Positions 45,601 through 56,742 are shown, numbered from the stretch's first letter. The stretch is 64,000 nt of DNA from Echinometra lucunter (GCA_029962745.1 CM057154.1:1960422-2024421), one strand, 5' to 3'. Program-made: numbers and translations. Notes: generated by a model not told the origin, from the sequence alone.

Positions 45601-47575
45601 AAAATAACAGCATTTACAGTACCCACCTAGTGCAGTGAGTATCCTGACATCATCGGTGATCCCTTCAGTGTTGTATTGTCCGTGCCTGATGAGGAAAAGA
45701 TGCCTGGTTGCTGTGGGTTTCAGTTTGGCTGTTGGATCCTTAGAGTCAAGTTCTGTCCTAGATGGATCTATTAAGCTTTCTGGATCTCTCCTGGATGAGA
45801 AAAATCAGATATTAATTGAAAAAGGAAGGTTAAATTGAAGGCAAGCCTAGTCTATATTTCGTTTCTCAAGTAAAAAAAAAAAAAAAAATAGAAAGAAATT
45901 GTAGTCTATGACTACCGGTACGTCAGCTCAGCCAAATGCACCATCATCCAGATCAATTGGTTATTGGCTAGTGGTTAATTACAGTATGGTATATCAGGGA
46001 AAAAAGTAATTATTTTTTTTCCGGGGCTACTCTTTGAGCCCACCCACTCCAATTTTCTACATTGTATTACAGTTTACATTGGACCCTATGAGAATTTCAG
46101 GGGCTCTTTTTTAGTTTTCCAGGGCTCTTTTGGGTGTTTCGGGGGCGAATTCGCCCCGAGCCCCCATGTATTTTTTCCCCTGTAGTATATCTATATCATT
46201 ATATGAAAAGAAAGTTTTCTTTAAAATGAATTAATATAAATTCCTGATCTGGACCAACTTTATCTCAGAGCTAGTTTTACTTCTGAACGATAAGGTTAAA
46301 TAAACTAGTTTCTTGTCCCTTTCTCATTCCTTTATTGGCCCACCTCTAAAATTTTGTTATAACATATAAAAAAATAAATTAAAAGCAAATTAATGATCTC
46401 AGTACACGAGTATATATCTAGGTAATGAGGTGACAAAAGCAACATAACGTTGTACATTTTTTTGCATTTTTAGTCCCTTAAGTTACATGTAAGTGCCTAT
46501 GAAACTGAAAAGGGAAATCTGTGTTAAAATTGAATGAACAACATTGGAACCCCCTCCTAAATTTGAAAACATTCAGATGAGGAACTAAGAATCAATTTTA
46601 CTTTGCCGAGGCTTAGTCCATACTGTGTTTGAGCCTATTTCTATTTTTTTTTTTTAAATGATTTTAATGTAAGGTCACCTGTCTTCTTGATTTAGCATTA
46701 GTTAGATCCATAATTAAAAGGAAATAATTTTGTCTTTTTGAATTATTTGTCTATTTATTTTACAGATAATGTTAGCTCGAAATGTTAAAAGTCTAATGTA
46801 CATGCAGGCTCACACAGTATGGTAAGGTGTGTAAATCTATTTGGCTGCCGACCTCTATCCAGTAGTTGAGGGATAGAAATCATTTCAATCAACAAATTCT
46901 GGGAAAATGTATGCTTTAATAATGGACCCTAACATGATGAAGTACTTTATTTCCATCCTATTCCTTCAATTCAATCTCAGTCATCTTGATGAAGTGATAT
47001 TTTCCTTTTTTTTTTTTTGATCACTGCTCTTGCTCCTCTGTCGCACACATCAGACATGGATGCCAATTGTCAGTAATTTCCCCTGTACAGACCTACATGG
47101 GTGCAAGGTTTTCTCATATAACCTTGCAATCGTGTAAGTGACGTAGGTTAGAGTCAGACTAAGTAACAGTTACAGAAATTTACAGTGTAAGTTGTAACTG
47201 TTAACTCAACTGTTCATTAACTATACATCATGTAAGCAGAGTATATAAATAGGCACAAAATTCAAAAAGACAAAAATAAATGGGCAGGGATTCACTGGGC
47301 ATGCCCACATTTGGACCAAATTTTATTGAAATCAACTTTTTCATCCTTTTTTTTTCCATTATGGACAAGTCTAGCTGCTTCATCACTCACCTATCCCAGT
47401 TAAAATCCCACTTGACACTCGGGGTGTGATTGGTAGTCCACGCTGCCAGAGCTGTGGGGAGGAATCCATCAGGCTCCCGCTGAGAATACCCGACTACAGC
47501 TGCTCCAAAAGCAACTCCACCTGAAATCCCGAATAAGAGCTTAGCAGCTCGAAAACCTTGATGAAATCCTGGCAT
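42532..47575 (-). CDS. PGAM5: Mitochondrial Ser/Thr/His phosphatase PGAM5
   Basis: Five exons (47391-47575, 45627-45790, 44199-44413, 43745-43878, 42532-42682), all GT/AG with consistent phases, giving a 282-residue protein (human 289). PGAM5 is a histidine-phosphatase-fold enzyme that dephosphorylates Ser/Thr/His residues. It is anchored in the mitochondrial inner membrane and acts in mitophagy and stress signalling (family knowledge). Visible here: an N-terminal hydrophobic Gly-rich anchor ([18 protein letters not shown], about residues 13-30), the oligomerisation motif as WDFNWDR (human WDPNWDR), the catalytic [62 protein letters not shown] and the C-terminal [18 protein letters not shown]. 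The human KEAP1-binding NxESGE motif is not evident. Shares a divergent promoter with HGH1. Confidence 0.96.
42850..43190 (+). repeat. Direct duplication, PGAM5 intron copy (pairs with 40905-41235)
   Basis: Begins with a TAAAGATAAACTGRAGTTCT-like segment and runs through TTTACTATGATATC. The two copies flank the terminal PGAM5 exon. Confidence 0.88.
43008..43028 (-). other. Candidate in-frame 21-base cassette exon of PGAM5
   Basis: Minus strand reads tttctttgtgcag, TGCAAGTACCTTTTGGGGAA plus A, gtaagtg. Both borders are near-consensus and the length is divisible by 3. Joined to exons 4 and 5 it would keep the frame and replace Arg by SASTFWGK between YFVC and AMQFPP. Identical in the copy at 41060-41080. 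No transcript evidence. Confidence 0.35.
43229..43715. mobile_element. TTAA MITE, AGGCATTGG family, uninterrupted copy
   Basis: 487 bases, TTAA at 43225-43228 and 43716-43719, ends AGGCATTGGTTAAC and AGTTAGCCAATGCCT. Serves as the empty-site reference for the hAT-like insertion at 25350-26106. Confidence 0.9.
43745..43878 (-). CDS. PGAM5: PGAM5 exon 4, second catalytic His
   Basis: Encodes [44 protein letters not shown] and ends in phase 2. The CHANVIR motif carries the second catalytic histidine. The open frame on the other strand is a shadow. Confidence 0.94.
43879..44198. other. PGAM5 intron 3
   Basis: 320 bases. No repeat or motif of note. Confidence 0.7.
44199..44413 (-). CDS. PGAM5: PGAM5 exon 3
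   Basis: Encodes [36 protein letters not shown] and [18 protein letters not shown]. Acceptor catttaatgtttcag-type, donor gtaaga. Confidence 0.94.
44414..45626. other. PGAM5 intron 2
   Basis: Contains a diverged TTAA MITE (44859-45265) and a short GT microsatellite inside it (about 45301-45316). Otherwise nothing seen. Confidence 0.7.
44859..45265. mobile_element. TTAA MITE, diverged relative of the CCCATTYGTGACAG family
   Basis: 407 bases, the same length as the other copies. Ends CCCATAGCAGTACAG and CTGTACCTCTATGGG, flanked by TTAA (44855-44858, 45266-45269). The interior CTCTTTCGCTCATGTATGAT matches the family's CTCTTTCTGCTCATGTATTT. A separate subfamily. Confidence 0.78.
45627..45790 (-). 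CDS. PGAM5: PGAM5 exon 2, catalytic RHG
   Basis: Encodes [18 protein letters not shown] then [16 protein letters not shown]. Invertebrate-type RHG instead of the vertebrate RHS. Acceptor tttttctcatccag, donor gtgggt. Confidence 0.94.
45791..47390. other. PGAM5 intron 1
   Basis: 1.6 kb, AT-rich, with poly-A (45873-45888) and poly-T runs (46651-46666, 47011-47020) and a GGGGCTC-rich repeat fragment at about 46020-46180. No exon or RNA gene recognised. Confidence 0.65.
47391..47575 (-). CDS. PGAM5: PGAM5 exon 1
   Basis: ATG at 47573-47575. Encodes [18 protein letters not shown], the membrane anchor and SVKWDFNWD. Ends in phase 2 before gtgagtg. The Gly-rich hydrophobic stretch fits the family's uncleaved or PARL-cleaved anchor. 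Confidence 0.93.
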
Positions 47576-47909
47576 TGCTGAAAAAGATTACAACAAGTTA
47601 TTTAAGCGACTCTTTTCGTGGTTTAATAAGCAAAAAATGCAGTCGCAAAGGAGTATTTTTCCCCTCCCACTAGTGCAGTCACGCTACCGGAAGTGGAATG
47701 CGACTGCGAGATTAGATTGAATCCGTCCAGTCGTTTTGTATATAGCACATGATTAGTAGGCGTCTTTAACTACATGTAGCTCCATCAGTTATGATAAACC
47801 TCCTGTCAGGAAACTTATACCCATGTGGTATGTGGATTGATGGCTGGAGTGAATTCTAACCAGAAAATCATATTTTCTCTACATTAGTTGACATCTGTTA
47901 TTTATATTC
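47576..47909. promoter_or_regulatory. Divergent PGAM5 / HGH1 promoter
   Basis: Only 334 bases separate the two start codons on opposite strands. No TATA box is near. A consensus ETS-type site ACCGGAAGTG lies at 47686-47695, as usual in TATA-less housekeeping promoters. Both genes are broadly expressed in other animals, which fits a shared promoter (inference). Confidence 0.7.
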
Positions 47910-48573
47910 ATGATGGCAGAAGCATCAGTGATTGAAGAACTCATTCAGTTCTTATCGCTGACAACCAGACCAGATATCAGGAACACAGCGCTAATACACG
48001 TGGAAGGTACGACTGCCAGCAAAGAAGGACGACTCGCCTTCGGGACAAAGCTCTTGCCTGTGGCCGAAAGTCTGGGGGAGCTTATCCTTTCGGAAGGGAT
48101 AGAGGAGTCACACAAGAAACAAGCTTATCACACTTTGGTCAATCTCTCATCTGAAGACAGCTTTGCAGAAAAACTTGCCCTTGAACTATCTTATATTTCT
48201 CATTTACTACAAACTATTGTTGATCCATCTAGTCCATTCTCCAGACAAGCATGTATGATTCTCAATAATTTGACCCGAAATAGAGCTGGAGCAGAAAGGG
48301 TTTTACAAATCTTGGAGCATGATGATAATCCTGTTGGTATGAACAAATTGGTTGAAGCATTGTGTATAGAAGGCTATAACAAGAAGAATTCTAGTCTGGA
48401 CTATGTTGGACCCCTCTTGTCAAACTTGACTCAGTTGAAGGAAGCGAGAGAATTTATCTTGGACAAAGAGCACTGTGTAGTTCAGAGATTACTTCCTTTT
48501 ACCCAGTATGAATTATCAATGGTTAGACGGAGAGGAGTGGTGACAGCTTTGAAGAATTGCTGCTTTCATACTG
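47910..48573 (+). CDS. HGH1: HGH1 exon 1
   Basis: 221 codons plus one base. The frame continues into the intron for another 70 codons, but the gtaaga donor at 48574 and homology end the exon after NCCFHT. Confidence 0.92.
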
Positions 48574-50273
48574 GTAAGACATTCATGGGCAGGGCCGGAT
48601 CCAGAATTTTCAAAAGGGGGAGGGGGGCGGTCAGCTTTTTCAGGTGTCTGTTTTACCTGAAAAAAGGGTCCTCTGCATTCTTTCACATGTATTTTACCCT
48701 AAAATTTGGCTTTAAAAGGGGAGGCCACAGCCGATTCACCCCCCCCCCCCCCCCGATCCGCAGTGATGGGCTCATGATAAGATAAGGCTTCTTCTTGTTC
48801 TTCTTTTTGAGCGACCACAGTTGACTAGTTTAGTAGTTGATTATTAATATCTTTCAAGGTTTTATATTGAAATGGTTTAATGCACTTCAAACAGAAAAAA
48901 AATTATACTATTATATTCACTGTCCTGTCATTGAAATACATTTAAAGGAAAATTAAAGTTTATGAATAATTATGATTCAACATCTGACCTCATTTCTTTG
49001 TGTTTTAGTTTTACACAAACTGGAAATTTCAAGTAACCACCTGCTGTTGAAATTTGAATGCATTTCTTTAACAGTTTTTTTTTTCTGTATGATGTAATCC
49101 GAGTATTGTGATATTTCTTTGAAAAGTTTGATACTCTTCTTGCATTTAATCAGAGAAGTAGAGACATTGTCCTACATGTATCTTCCTACAGGTAGGTAAG
49201 CCTCAGGTTCTAACCCCATTCCTTTCACCTTTCACCTTTCACCTTTCACCTTTCACCCCAACCAGCATCTCATGAATGGTTGCTAGGAGATGAGGTGGAT
49301 ATCTTACCTCATCTGTTGCTTCCATTGGCCGGCCCTGAGGAGCTGAGTGAGGAAGACATGGAAGGGTTACCAGATGATCTTCAATATCTGGAGGAGACCA
49401 AGAAGAGAGATGATGATCCAGACATACGCGTCATGCTCCTAGAAGCTATCTTTCAGGTTAATACCTTGTCAATTCTTATGAGCGAGGTATTAGCGATTCT
49501 TTTTCATGGTGGAGAAACTGCATTGTAAACTAAGTTTTCAGGGTTACACCATGCCTCCTTTCAATGGAATAAGAGCCCTGAATTTGAATAACTATCTCAG
49601 TTAAGAGTGCAAAACAAAAATACTTGTACACTGTGCCGTGAATAGATTTTGCCTAAGCAATGTTGTTCAGGGCCCCATTTCATAAAACTGATTATCAATA
49701 ACAAGTTGCAATAATTGTTATAAGCTACTCAGTCTACTGAAATTCTTGTACATGTATCTGATTGGCTGAGAACAAACTTTGTCATAGAAATGTGGCAGTT
49801 GTTACTGATAACAAGGTTTATGAAACAGTGCCCAGAACTCTTTTACTTGAAAATTTTTGAAGACAGATGAATGACCCGACTGTACATCTTGAGTGATAAA
49901 TCAATATTTTTCGACCAATAGAATATAGATACATGTATACTTGCATGCTTGGAACACATGTATTGAGACTAGAAGTCCCTTTATCATCAGCTTCATGAAT
50001 AACATTCACATTTGCTTTTTTCTTTTCCAGCTGTGTTCCACAAAGGAGGGACGGAATACAGTGAAGGAGAAAAGAACCTATGTGATCCTGAGGGAGTACT
50101 ACAATTGGGAGAAGGATCCAGAAGTGAAGAGTCTTTGCCGTAAGGTTATAGACGTTCTCATCATGGATGATCCTCAACCAGGGATGGAGAATCTGAAAGA
50201 AGTGGAGATACCAGGGGAGATCAAGGTACAGCTAGATCAGATGAAAGAGAAGGAGGGGCAGATGAAGGATTAG
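47910..50273 (+). CDS. HGH1: Protein HGH1 homologue (eEF2 folding adaptor)
   Basis: Three exons (47910-48573, 49266-49456, 50031-50273), phases 1 and 0, giving 365 residues (human 390). HGH1 is a cytosolic ARM-repeat protein; in yeast it helps the TRiC/CCT chaperonin and Cns1 fold elongation factor 2 (family knowledge). The sequence has helical ARM-like repeats throughout, LIQFLSLTTRPDIRNTAL at the start, ALKNCCFHTASHEWLLGDE, VDILPHLLLPLAGPEELSEE and PDDLQYLEETKKRDDDPDIR matching human VDILPFLLLPLAGPE and DLQYLPPDKQREPDADIR, then GMENLKEVEIPGEIKVQLDQ at the end. A double ATG (47910, 47913) is present; I chose the first. The last codons lie in a 60-base tandem repeat. Confidence 0.95.
48574..49265. 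other. HGH1 intron 1 with repeat fragment
   Basis: About 48585-48775 holds a repeat fragment with GGGCCGGATCCAGAATTTT and C-runs, like the one near 55440-55455. A (CACCTTT)5 heptamer tandem sits at 49223-49257, just upstream of the acceptor. Confidence 0.7.
49266..49456 (+). CDS. HGH1: HGH1 exon 2
   Basis: Encodes SHEWLLGDEVDILPHLLLPL through IRVMLLEAIFQ. Acceptor caaccag, donor gttaat. Confidence 0.93.
49457..50030. other. HGH1 intron 2
   Basis: Contains MITE family D copy 2 (49670-49833). Otherwise nothing seen. Confidence 0.7.
49670..49833. mobile_element. Hairpin MITE family D, copy 2
   Basis: About 164 bases, ends GGGCCCCATTTCATAAAAC and TTTATGAAACAGTGCCC; homologous through its length to 40660-40809. 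Confidence 0.82.
50031..50273 (+). CDS. HGH1: HGH1 exon 3
   Basis: Encodes LCSTKEGRNTVKEKRTYVIL, REYYNWEKDPEVKSLCRKVI and DVLIMDDPQPGMENLKEVEI, ending QMKEKEGQMKD then TAG at 50271-50273. Confidence 0.93.
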   Translation: MCSTKEGRNTVKEKRTYVILREYYNWEKDPEVKSLCRKVIDVLIMDDPQPGMENLKEVEIPGEIKVQLDQMKEKEGQMKD

Positions 50274-51372
50274 GATTAGATTAAGATACAGCAAAATCAG
50301 ACAAAAGAGAAGGAGGGGCAGATGAAGGATTAGGATTAGATTAAGGTACAGCTAGATCAGAGAAAGAGAAAGAGGGAGAGATGAAGGATTAGGATTAGAT
50401 TAAGATACAGCTAGATCAGACAAAAGAGAATTACCGTGTTTACACAGTGACTCGGCTCGGGGGTTCAACACGCGAGCCGTGCTCAACACGGCAATTTTAT
50501 GTTGTGTAAACGTGATCAGTGTGATCCACGAGCCGTGTCGAACACCGCTTTTTTTATCCGCCAGAATCGTAGGTTTCAACCCGTGAGCCGAGTCAGACTC
50601 GTCTATTTTTTCGTGTGTAAACAGAAAGCCGTGTCGAACCCTCGTGACCTAGGTCAAACACGGAATAGCAGCATCCGGTATCGCGCGAGATAGCTCTCTT
50701 GTCCTTTCTATGCCCCTGCCTTCGCTCGATTTCCCGAGGTAAAAATACTCTTTTTAGGGATCGTGAAATTCTACTCTTGCTCGTAAAATTGTTTGTATGG
50801 TATATCACTGTTTGGTATGATCCTTGCATTACTTATTCTTCTATATATTTAATATAGTGCTGTCATCACGGCAGTTTTATGACTAACGTAACCCAGCCTC
50901 ACTCTCGTTGTTCAGTGTTTAACGTATTTTGTTGTGGACGTTGTGGGAAAATGTAGCCGGAGGCAAATTTCCCGCATTTGTGACGTTAATTATACTTCCG
51001 TTCGTGATCCGCGGGCCGTGTCGAACTCGCCTTTTTCGTTTCGGTATAAACACGATCACAGTTGCCCTCTTCGCAGCGTTCGACCCTGCTTGAGGATTCA
51101 ACACTCGAGCTGAGTCACTGTGTAAACATGGTACATGAGGAGCATATAGAGGATTATGATTAGATTAAGATATATTGAAATCAGATGAAAGAGAATGAGG
51201 GACTGATGAATGATTTGCATTAGATCAAGATACACCTAGATGAGACGCAAGAGAAAAGGGGATAAAAGAAGGATTAAGGTTAGAATGTGGTACAGCTCAA
51301 TCAGATGAAGAGAAGGAAGGACAGATTTGGATTATATCAAGTTACAGCTAGATCGTATGAAAGAGAGAGTAA
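50224..51372 (+). repeat. 60-base tandem array spanning the HGH1 stop codon
   Basis: Unit GTACAGCTAGATCAGATGAA...GATGAAGGATTAGGATTAGA. Period exactly 60 for the first two copies, 59 then, with decayed copies continuing after an inserted element (50431-51128) to about 51372. The first copy contains the last 15 codons and the stop; the rest lies in the presumed 3' UTR. Confidence 0.9.
50431..51128. mobile_element. Inverted-repeat element inside the HGH1 tandem array
   Basis: About 700 bases, GC-richer than its surroundings, ends TTACCGTGTTTACACAGTGA and TCACTGTGTAAACATGGTA. Internal repeats include GAGCCGTGTCGAAC / GGGCCGTGTCGAAC. No transposase ORF seen. Confidence 0.8.
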
Positions 51373-51436
51373 ATTTTTAGCTGTGCATACAATCCACAAC
51401 TTTTATTGCACATTATTTAGGGGGACTTTTTGATGT

Positions 51437-51442
51437 AATAAA
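51437..51442 (+). terminator. Candidate HGH1 polyadenylation signal
   Basis: AATAAA about 1.16 kb after the HGH1 stop, just past the tandem array. If used, the whole array is in the mature 3' UTR. Confidence 0.4.
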
Positions 51443-52218
51443 GGTTATCATTTAAGTATTTTGCCTTACACTTACAGTCAGTTAGCAAAAGTAAAATGCT
51501 TAAATGTTATCTGGATAAGAGTTAAGCCATTTTACTCACATTTTGATATGTCCCATGATGTCTTTGGAAAATATCTTCAGGGAGCTTCATAGAGTTCATA
51601 TAGTATGACCATATGCAATCGTCATGAATGCAACCACCAAGAGAGGGAAAATGCATGGCATCAATGTTTTAAAATCTGATACAAAATATGGAATGTTTTT
51701 CTTTAAATTGCAAAAAGAGTATTCATTACAAAATGATAAATGTTCAAAGCTTACCTTGTAAAGAAGTGATGTTGAACTCTTTAGACCATTGTAACAATGA
51801 TCTTGTCTGAGTAAGACAGTTTTTATCCAAGGTAATGTTTTATGTCATATTGTGGAGGGATGTCGTTGTAAGAAACTTCATAAGATCAAGGAAACATTGT
51901 TATATCAGGGATAAGAGTCAATGAATATGAAAAGTTTAGACCTGCAAAATTGCCTTGTTATTAATGGCAGATTGGTATAAGAGTCTTCTTTGAAATGAAG
52001 TTCTGTATCATTTCAAATGTTATGTTGTAGCCTAGTTTGTATTTGTATGTTCCTTTTCATTTTATCAGTGGACCAATAATAATTTCACATTTTGGGTACT
52101 ATATGCTCATGTTAATCATTCAGTCCTAATTATCAACACACTGAACTCCAGAATAACAATCATGTTTCAGTTTGTTGTCTCATTTTTCACAAAAGTATAG
52201 TATATCCTGAAACCATGG

Positions 52219-52480
52219 TTCTCACCAGGGCTTTTACACATGGCGGGGCCACCATGTGCAAATTTTAAAAACACTTTTGCCACCATTTGCAAATTTAGAA
52301 GGGGAAATGCCACCATGTGTAAATTTAAGCATGAAAGTGTATAATGGCACTTTTTGTATGCACAAAAAGTACCCAACCAAAACAAAGCCATGCGTTCCAG
52401 TTTTCTGTACCATGCTTAAATTTTTCCCGATTGCAGAACGTTGTGTTTCCACCACGTGTAAAGAAAATCCTGGTGAGAAG
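52219..52480. mobile_element. Inverted-repeat element with TTCTCACCAGG ends
   Basis: Left TTCTCACCAGGGCTTTTACA, right TGTAAAGAAAATCCTGGTGAG. The interior has about four short tandem units GCCACCATGTGCAAATTT. Confidence 0.7.
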
Positions 52481-53043
52481 CCTCCCTGAAACAAAATATT
52501 CCTACCCCACATGACACACCATATGATAAGAGAATCTCATCCACATATTTGTTATCAACATCCAGCAAGCTCATTGTATAGAAAAAAAATGACATTGGTA
52601 ATTTTGGTATTACGACCGTCAACGTACATTTATATTCATTTACGGCTCATAAATGTTTGTTTGTTTTCTTCAAAGGTACTTACTTATAGTTTAATAACTT
52701 TAATTTCATAGTTACTCAAAGGCTGTATGATTTACTGACACATTTATTTATGATGTCATATACATGTTTAAGTGAAATTATAACCGTTTTATCATGTTAT
52801 GTGCATATATTACATCAATCATGAAGATGACTCAAATAAATTACAATTTATGTATTTGTGGTGGGTACGTTGTACAATTGTATTAGGAGGCAAGAAAGTC
52901 AGAACGAGAAAGATTTTGAAGAGAAGAGATAGAGACAGAGAAAGTTAGTGAAGAATTGTGAAGAATTGAAGGGAGACTGTGACGAGAGATAAGATGGAGA
53001 GGGGGGAAAAACCCGGGTTATTCTTACAAGGGAAGAGAAAAGG

Positions 53044-53044
<1 letters not shown>

Positions 53045-53122
<78 letters not shown>

Positions 53123-53125
53123 AGG
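53045..53125. repeat. GA microsatellite
   Basis: (GA)n for about 65 bases, then GGGA-rich purine sequence. Confidence 0.95.
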
Positions 53126-53875
53126 GAGAGAGAAATGAAAAAGGGGAGAGGGATTTCTTTTATCAACATTTACAGAAAATGTGTTATCACGATTGTGAAG
53201 ATCATCAGAATTATGTATCTCGAGAATTATGTGCCGCATGACTATCAACAGCAATTTCGGATTTCATGTGGACACTCCCACTGATGCAGCTCTAGGCAGA
53301 TAGCTTACAACTTTACATAAATCATAATTCGCTTTTTTTTCCGATGTACTTACACTTTTAAAAACGAATTACCTCAAACTCTGTTATTTTTTTCCTCTTT
53401 CCTATTTCTCTCGTGATTGACTTGACCAACGAATGAATCCACGCCCTCAATAGATCGGCATCATATAGTTTTTTTTTCAGGGACACAAGCCTGAAAGGGA
53501 CCGTCGTGAAATTTTTCATTGATTGGAATAAAGTTCGTTCGCCCTTTCTTCCGTGCTTGAGATAACAAACGAGGGACTCTTTCTGAATAAAAGTAGAAAG
53601 CAGACAAGCATGGCAACATTGTATACACATCGATCACACCAAGCTTGTTGCTGCTCAAGTGCTATCTGATCGATGCTACATCCACCCATGTGGGAGGTGG
53701 TTTTTTTTTTCTTTGCTCCCATACTTCTTATTTCAAACAATGTTTTCCTCGCGTTCTTGTTGAGGCCAAGTATTATTTTTACTCTCTGTAATCTAAAACA
53801 TTACATTTTCATGGCAAGGATTAATAAAAGTCATGTAATTGAGCAATGTGTCTACCCTGGGTAAATAAAACCAAA

Positions 53876-54136
<261 letters not shown>

Positions 54137-55048
54137 CAGGAATGTGCAGTGTCCTTAACCGGGACGATATTATAGCATGCTACATTATACGCACCTAGTT
54201 GGTCTATTGATCTCAGTCACGCAGTTCATGAATATTCGTAAGTCATTCCCGTCTTTGGTCATTCCTTTTATGAAGTTATAGTCTGGACAGCATTAAAACA
54301 TAAGATTGCGCATACTATTAGACAACCTATAGGCCCAATGTTTTCTAAATGTCATGACAATTACCGTATACCTTATCCAACGTGACTGTGAAAGCTTGAT
54401 CACATTTTTCGTAAGCATCCGCTGTTTTTTTTTATATTCCGTTGTCTTTGAAGTTTTGAATGTAATATTACTGTTTAGAACATTTGACGGTGCCTCTATA
54501 AAATCAATAAACGATACATAGAGAAAGGTGAGAAAGATACTACTGTAACTTTAAAAGTCTCGTCTTAAAACTATCATAAATTGAAAAATAGCGCATATGA
54601 GCGTTAATTCTTTGAAACATAATCATAAGCAAACAATAAGTAGTAATACTTATGGGTTATTCATACCTCTCATCCTTTACAAATCAATTAATACAAAGGC
54701 AAAACCCACCCCCAAACACAAGTAAATATCACGACATCCTAAAGCGAGTTCTGAAGGTTAAACACAAAAGGCCTTTATTTTGTTCACGAGAGAGACTTAT
54801 GGGTGGTATAGGGGCTATCCCTGATCGGGGGTTGCCAAGGGTGACGCCCCCATTGTGTTCGTCGGTTATGGTTTATCCCACGTGGTAGCTATCAACGAAG
54901 AAGCATTCCTTCTTGATAATATTGATTGAAAAGTTTCTTATTGTGTTTGCTCAAGACAAGGTATATCTTCTACGAATAAGGTTCTCTTCTAATTCGGTGA
55001 GTAGAATATATTCAGTTTAGAACGTGATGATGATGCACTCCCGGGTAA

Positions 55049-55200
55049 ATGATGAGGATGATTAATAATGGTAATAACAACAACAACAATAAGAATAATA
55101 ATAGTAATAGTAATAAAGATGATAACAATAATGATGATGATAATGATAATAATGAAAATGATGATGATGATAATAATAATACTAATTATAATCGAATTAT
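55049..55200. repeat. AAT/GAT trinucleotide-rich tract
   Basis: Imperfect AAT, AAC and GAT trinucleotides; open frames on both strands here are low-complexity artefacts. Confidence 0.85.
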
Positions 55201-55368
55201 AAGCGAATCGGCCGCAGCCCCCTTTATAAGCCGAGGGCCTTTTTTTAAAAAAAAAAAAAGCTTTCATTTTATGTATCAGCGACTTTGGGGTAGAAATGAA
55301 ATAGACATCTCATGCCGAGGATTTATTTATTGTTTTATTTTTATATCTTACTTTTTGCTTTGTCAACA

Positions 55369-55408
55369 ATTTTTTTTTTTTTTTTTTTTTTTTTTGGGGG
55401 GGGGGGGG
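55369..55408. repeat. Poly-T followed by poly-G
   Basis: About 28 T then 12 G. Followed by a repeat fragment with GGATCCGGCGCTGC near 55450. Confidence 0.9.
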
Positions 55409-56667
55409 TAAAACAGTCACTGAAAAAAGCAGATCCCCCCTGAAAAATACTGGATCCGGCGCTGCAGATAGTCCTATGCTGTTACCCCCCCCCCCCCTCA
55501 CAGATATCTTTTGTTGATCATAATAAGTATACACGTAATAGGGTTTGTAGCTGAGAGCCCTGGTAAACAGATGTAAAGCAGATGTAGACACACCGTTTGC
55601 TCTTCAATCAATAATATCATTATCAACGAGTTTAATGAGATTTGTTTTTCTGCTTCATATATGAACAGATCATGGGTTGCAATTTATTCCATTTTGTTTT
55701 AACAGATTTGTAGTCTTTTTATGTCCAGCCTAAATTGCCCATTGAATTCTAGATGTGTCAGAGGTTATTTTAAATTCATCAAAACTCATCAACTCATCAA
55801 AATTTATCTCTTTTCGGATATTATAATATTATACAGGGATTGTTTTTGGTGCTTGTGTTTCGACTCACTAAATTAATTAAGTATGAACGAAACAATTTTC
55901 AATAAGGATTTAAGAGAAGCAAAAAGTGTTTGCAAAGAGAACATAGTGACGAGCATCCATGAATACGTTATCTATGCCTGCAGATCAACATTAATTACCG
56001 TCATAGAAAACAAATAAGCAAATGCAAGTGAAGCGAAGGCAAAGTGCAAACTGGCACGCAGCTTTAACATATTGAATGATATTTGAAAATTCGGGTGGTT
56101 TGTTATATTATGAAAGATTTTTCTCATGCAAGTTGTACGATTATACAAAACCATACAACACAATGGTAACACCTGCATTATAACTCGTACCATGCGTCCA
56201 AAATATTTGATGTTTCACTGCACTTTAAGTTTGAGGGGAAATGCGTTGAAGAAAACTTTCAAGAATCTAGTTTTTGTTTTTCTATCTTATCTCTAAGTAT
56301 TTTTTATCATTAGGATTTCTGATAAATAATCTAAGAAAAAATAAAGCTAGGCATGTAACTTATATAAGTACGTTAGCTCAGCTCCGTTTATTACTCAAAT
56401 CTTCTTGAAAGAATGATTTATAATGGAAGCATTTGTACTAGAAACCATTTAAAGTACTGGTATTTATTTGACATTTCAAGTTTACCTCAGATTACTTAAA
56501 ATTTTTAATAATACGGCTTTGACTGCAATTATGACACCTTTTGTGATAAAGGGAAACACCTTTAAAGAACAAAAAAAAAAAAAAAAAAAAAAAAACACGT
56601 GCTCACGTTGGTATCAATAATGCCTACAGCATTTTCATTTATTTAATGTACTTGCTCAAGGGCACAA

Positions 56668-56742
56668 GTGCCGTACCGCGGGGATCGAACCCCCGACCTT
56701 CGCGTCTCCAGTCAAGCGCCTTAGACCGCTCGACCACGGCAC
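56668..56742 (-). repeat. tRNA-like (Leu-type) SINE head
   Basis: On the minus strand the 75-base segment has 7-base acceptor arms GTGCCGT / ACGGCAC, a Leu-type A box (TGGTCGAGCGGTCTAAGG) and a B box (GGGTTCGATCCC). The anticodon arm GCTTGACTGGAGACGC does not pair properly and the variable arm is missing, so it is not a functional tRNA gene. Confidence 0.7.

Noticed and set aside
56668..56742. Functional tRNA gene
   Set aside because: Acceptor and T arms are good but the anticodon arm does not fold and the variable arm is missing; better explained as a SINE head.
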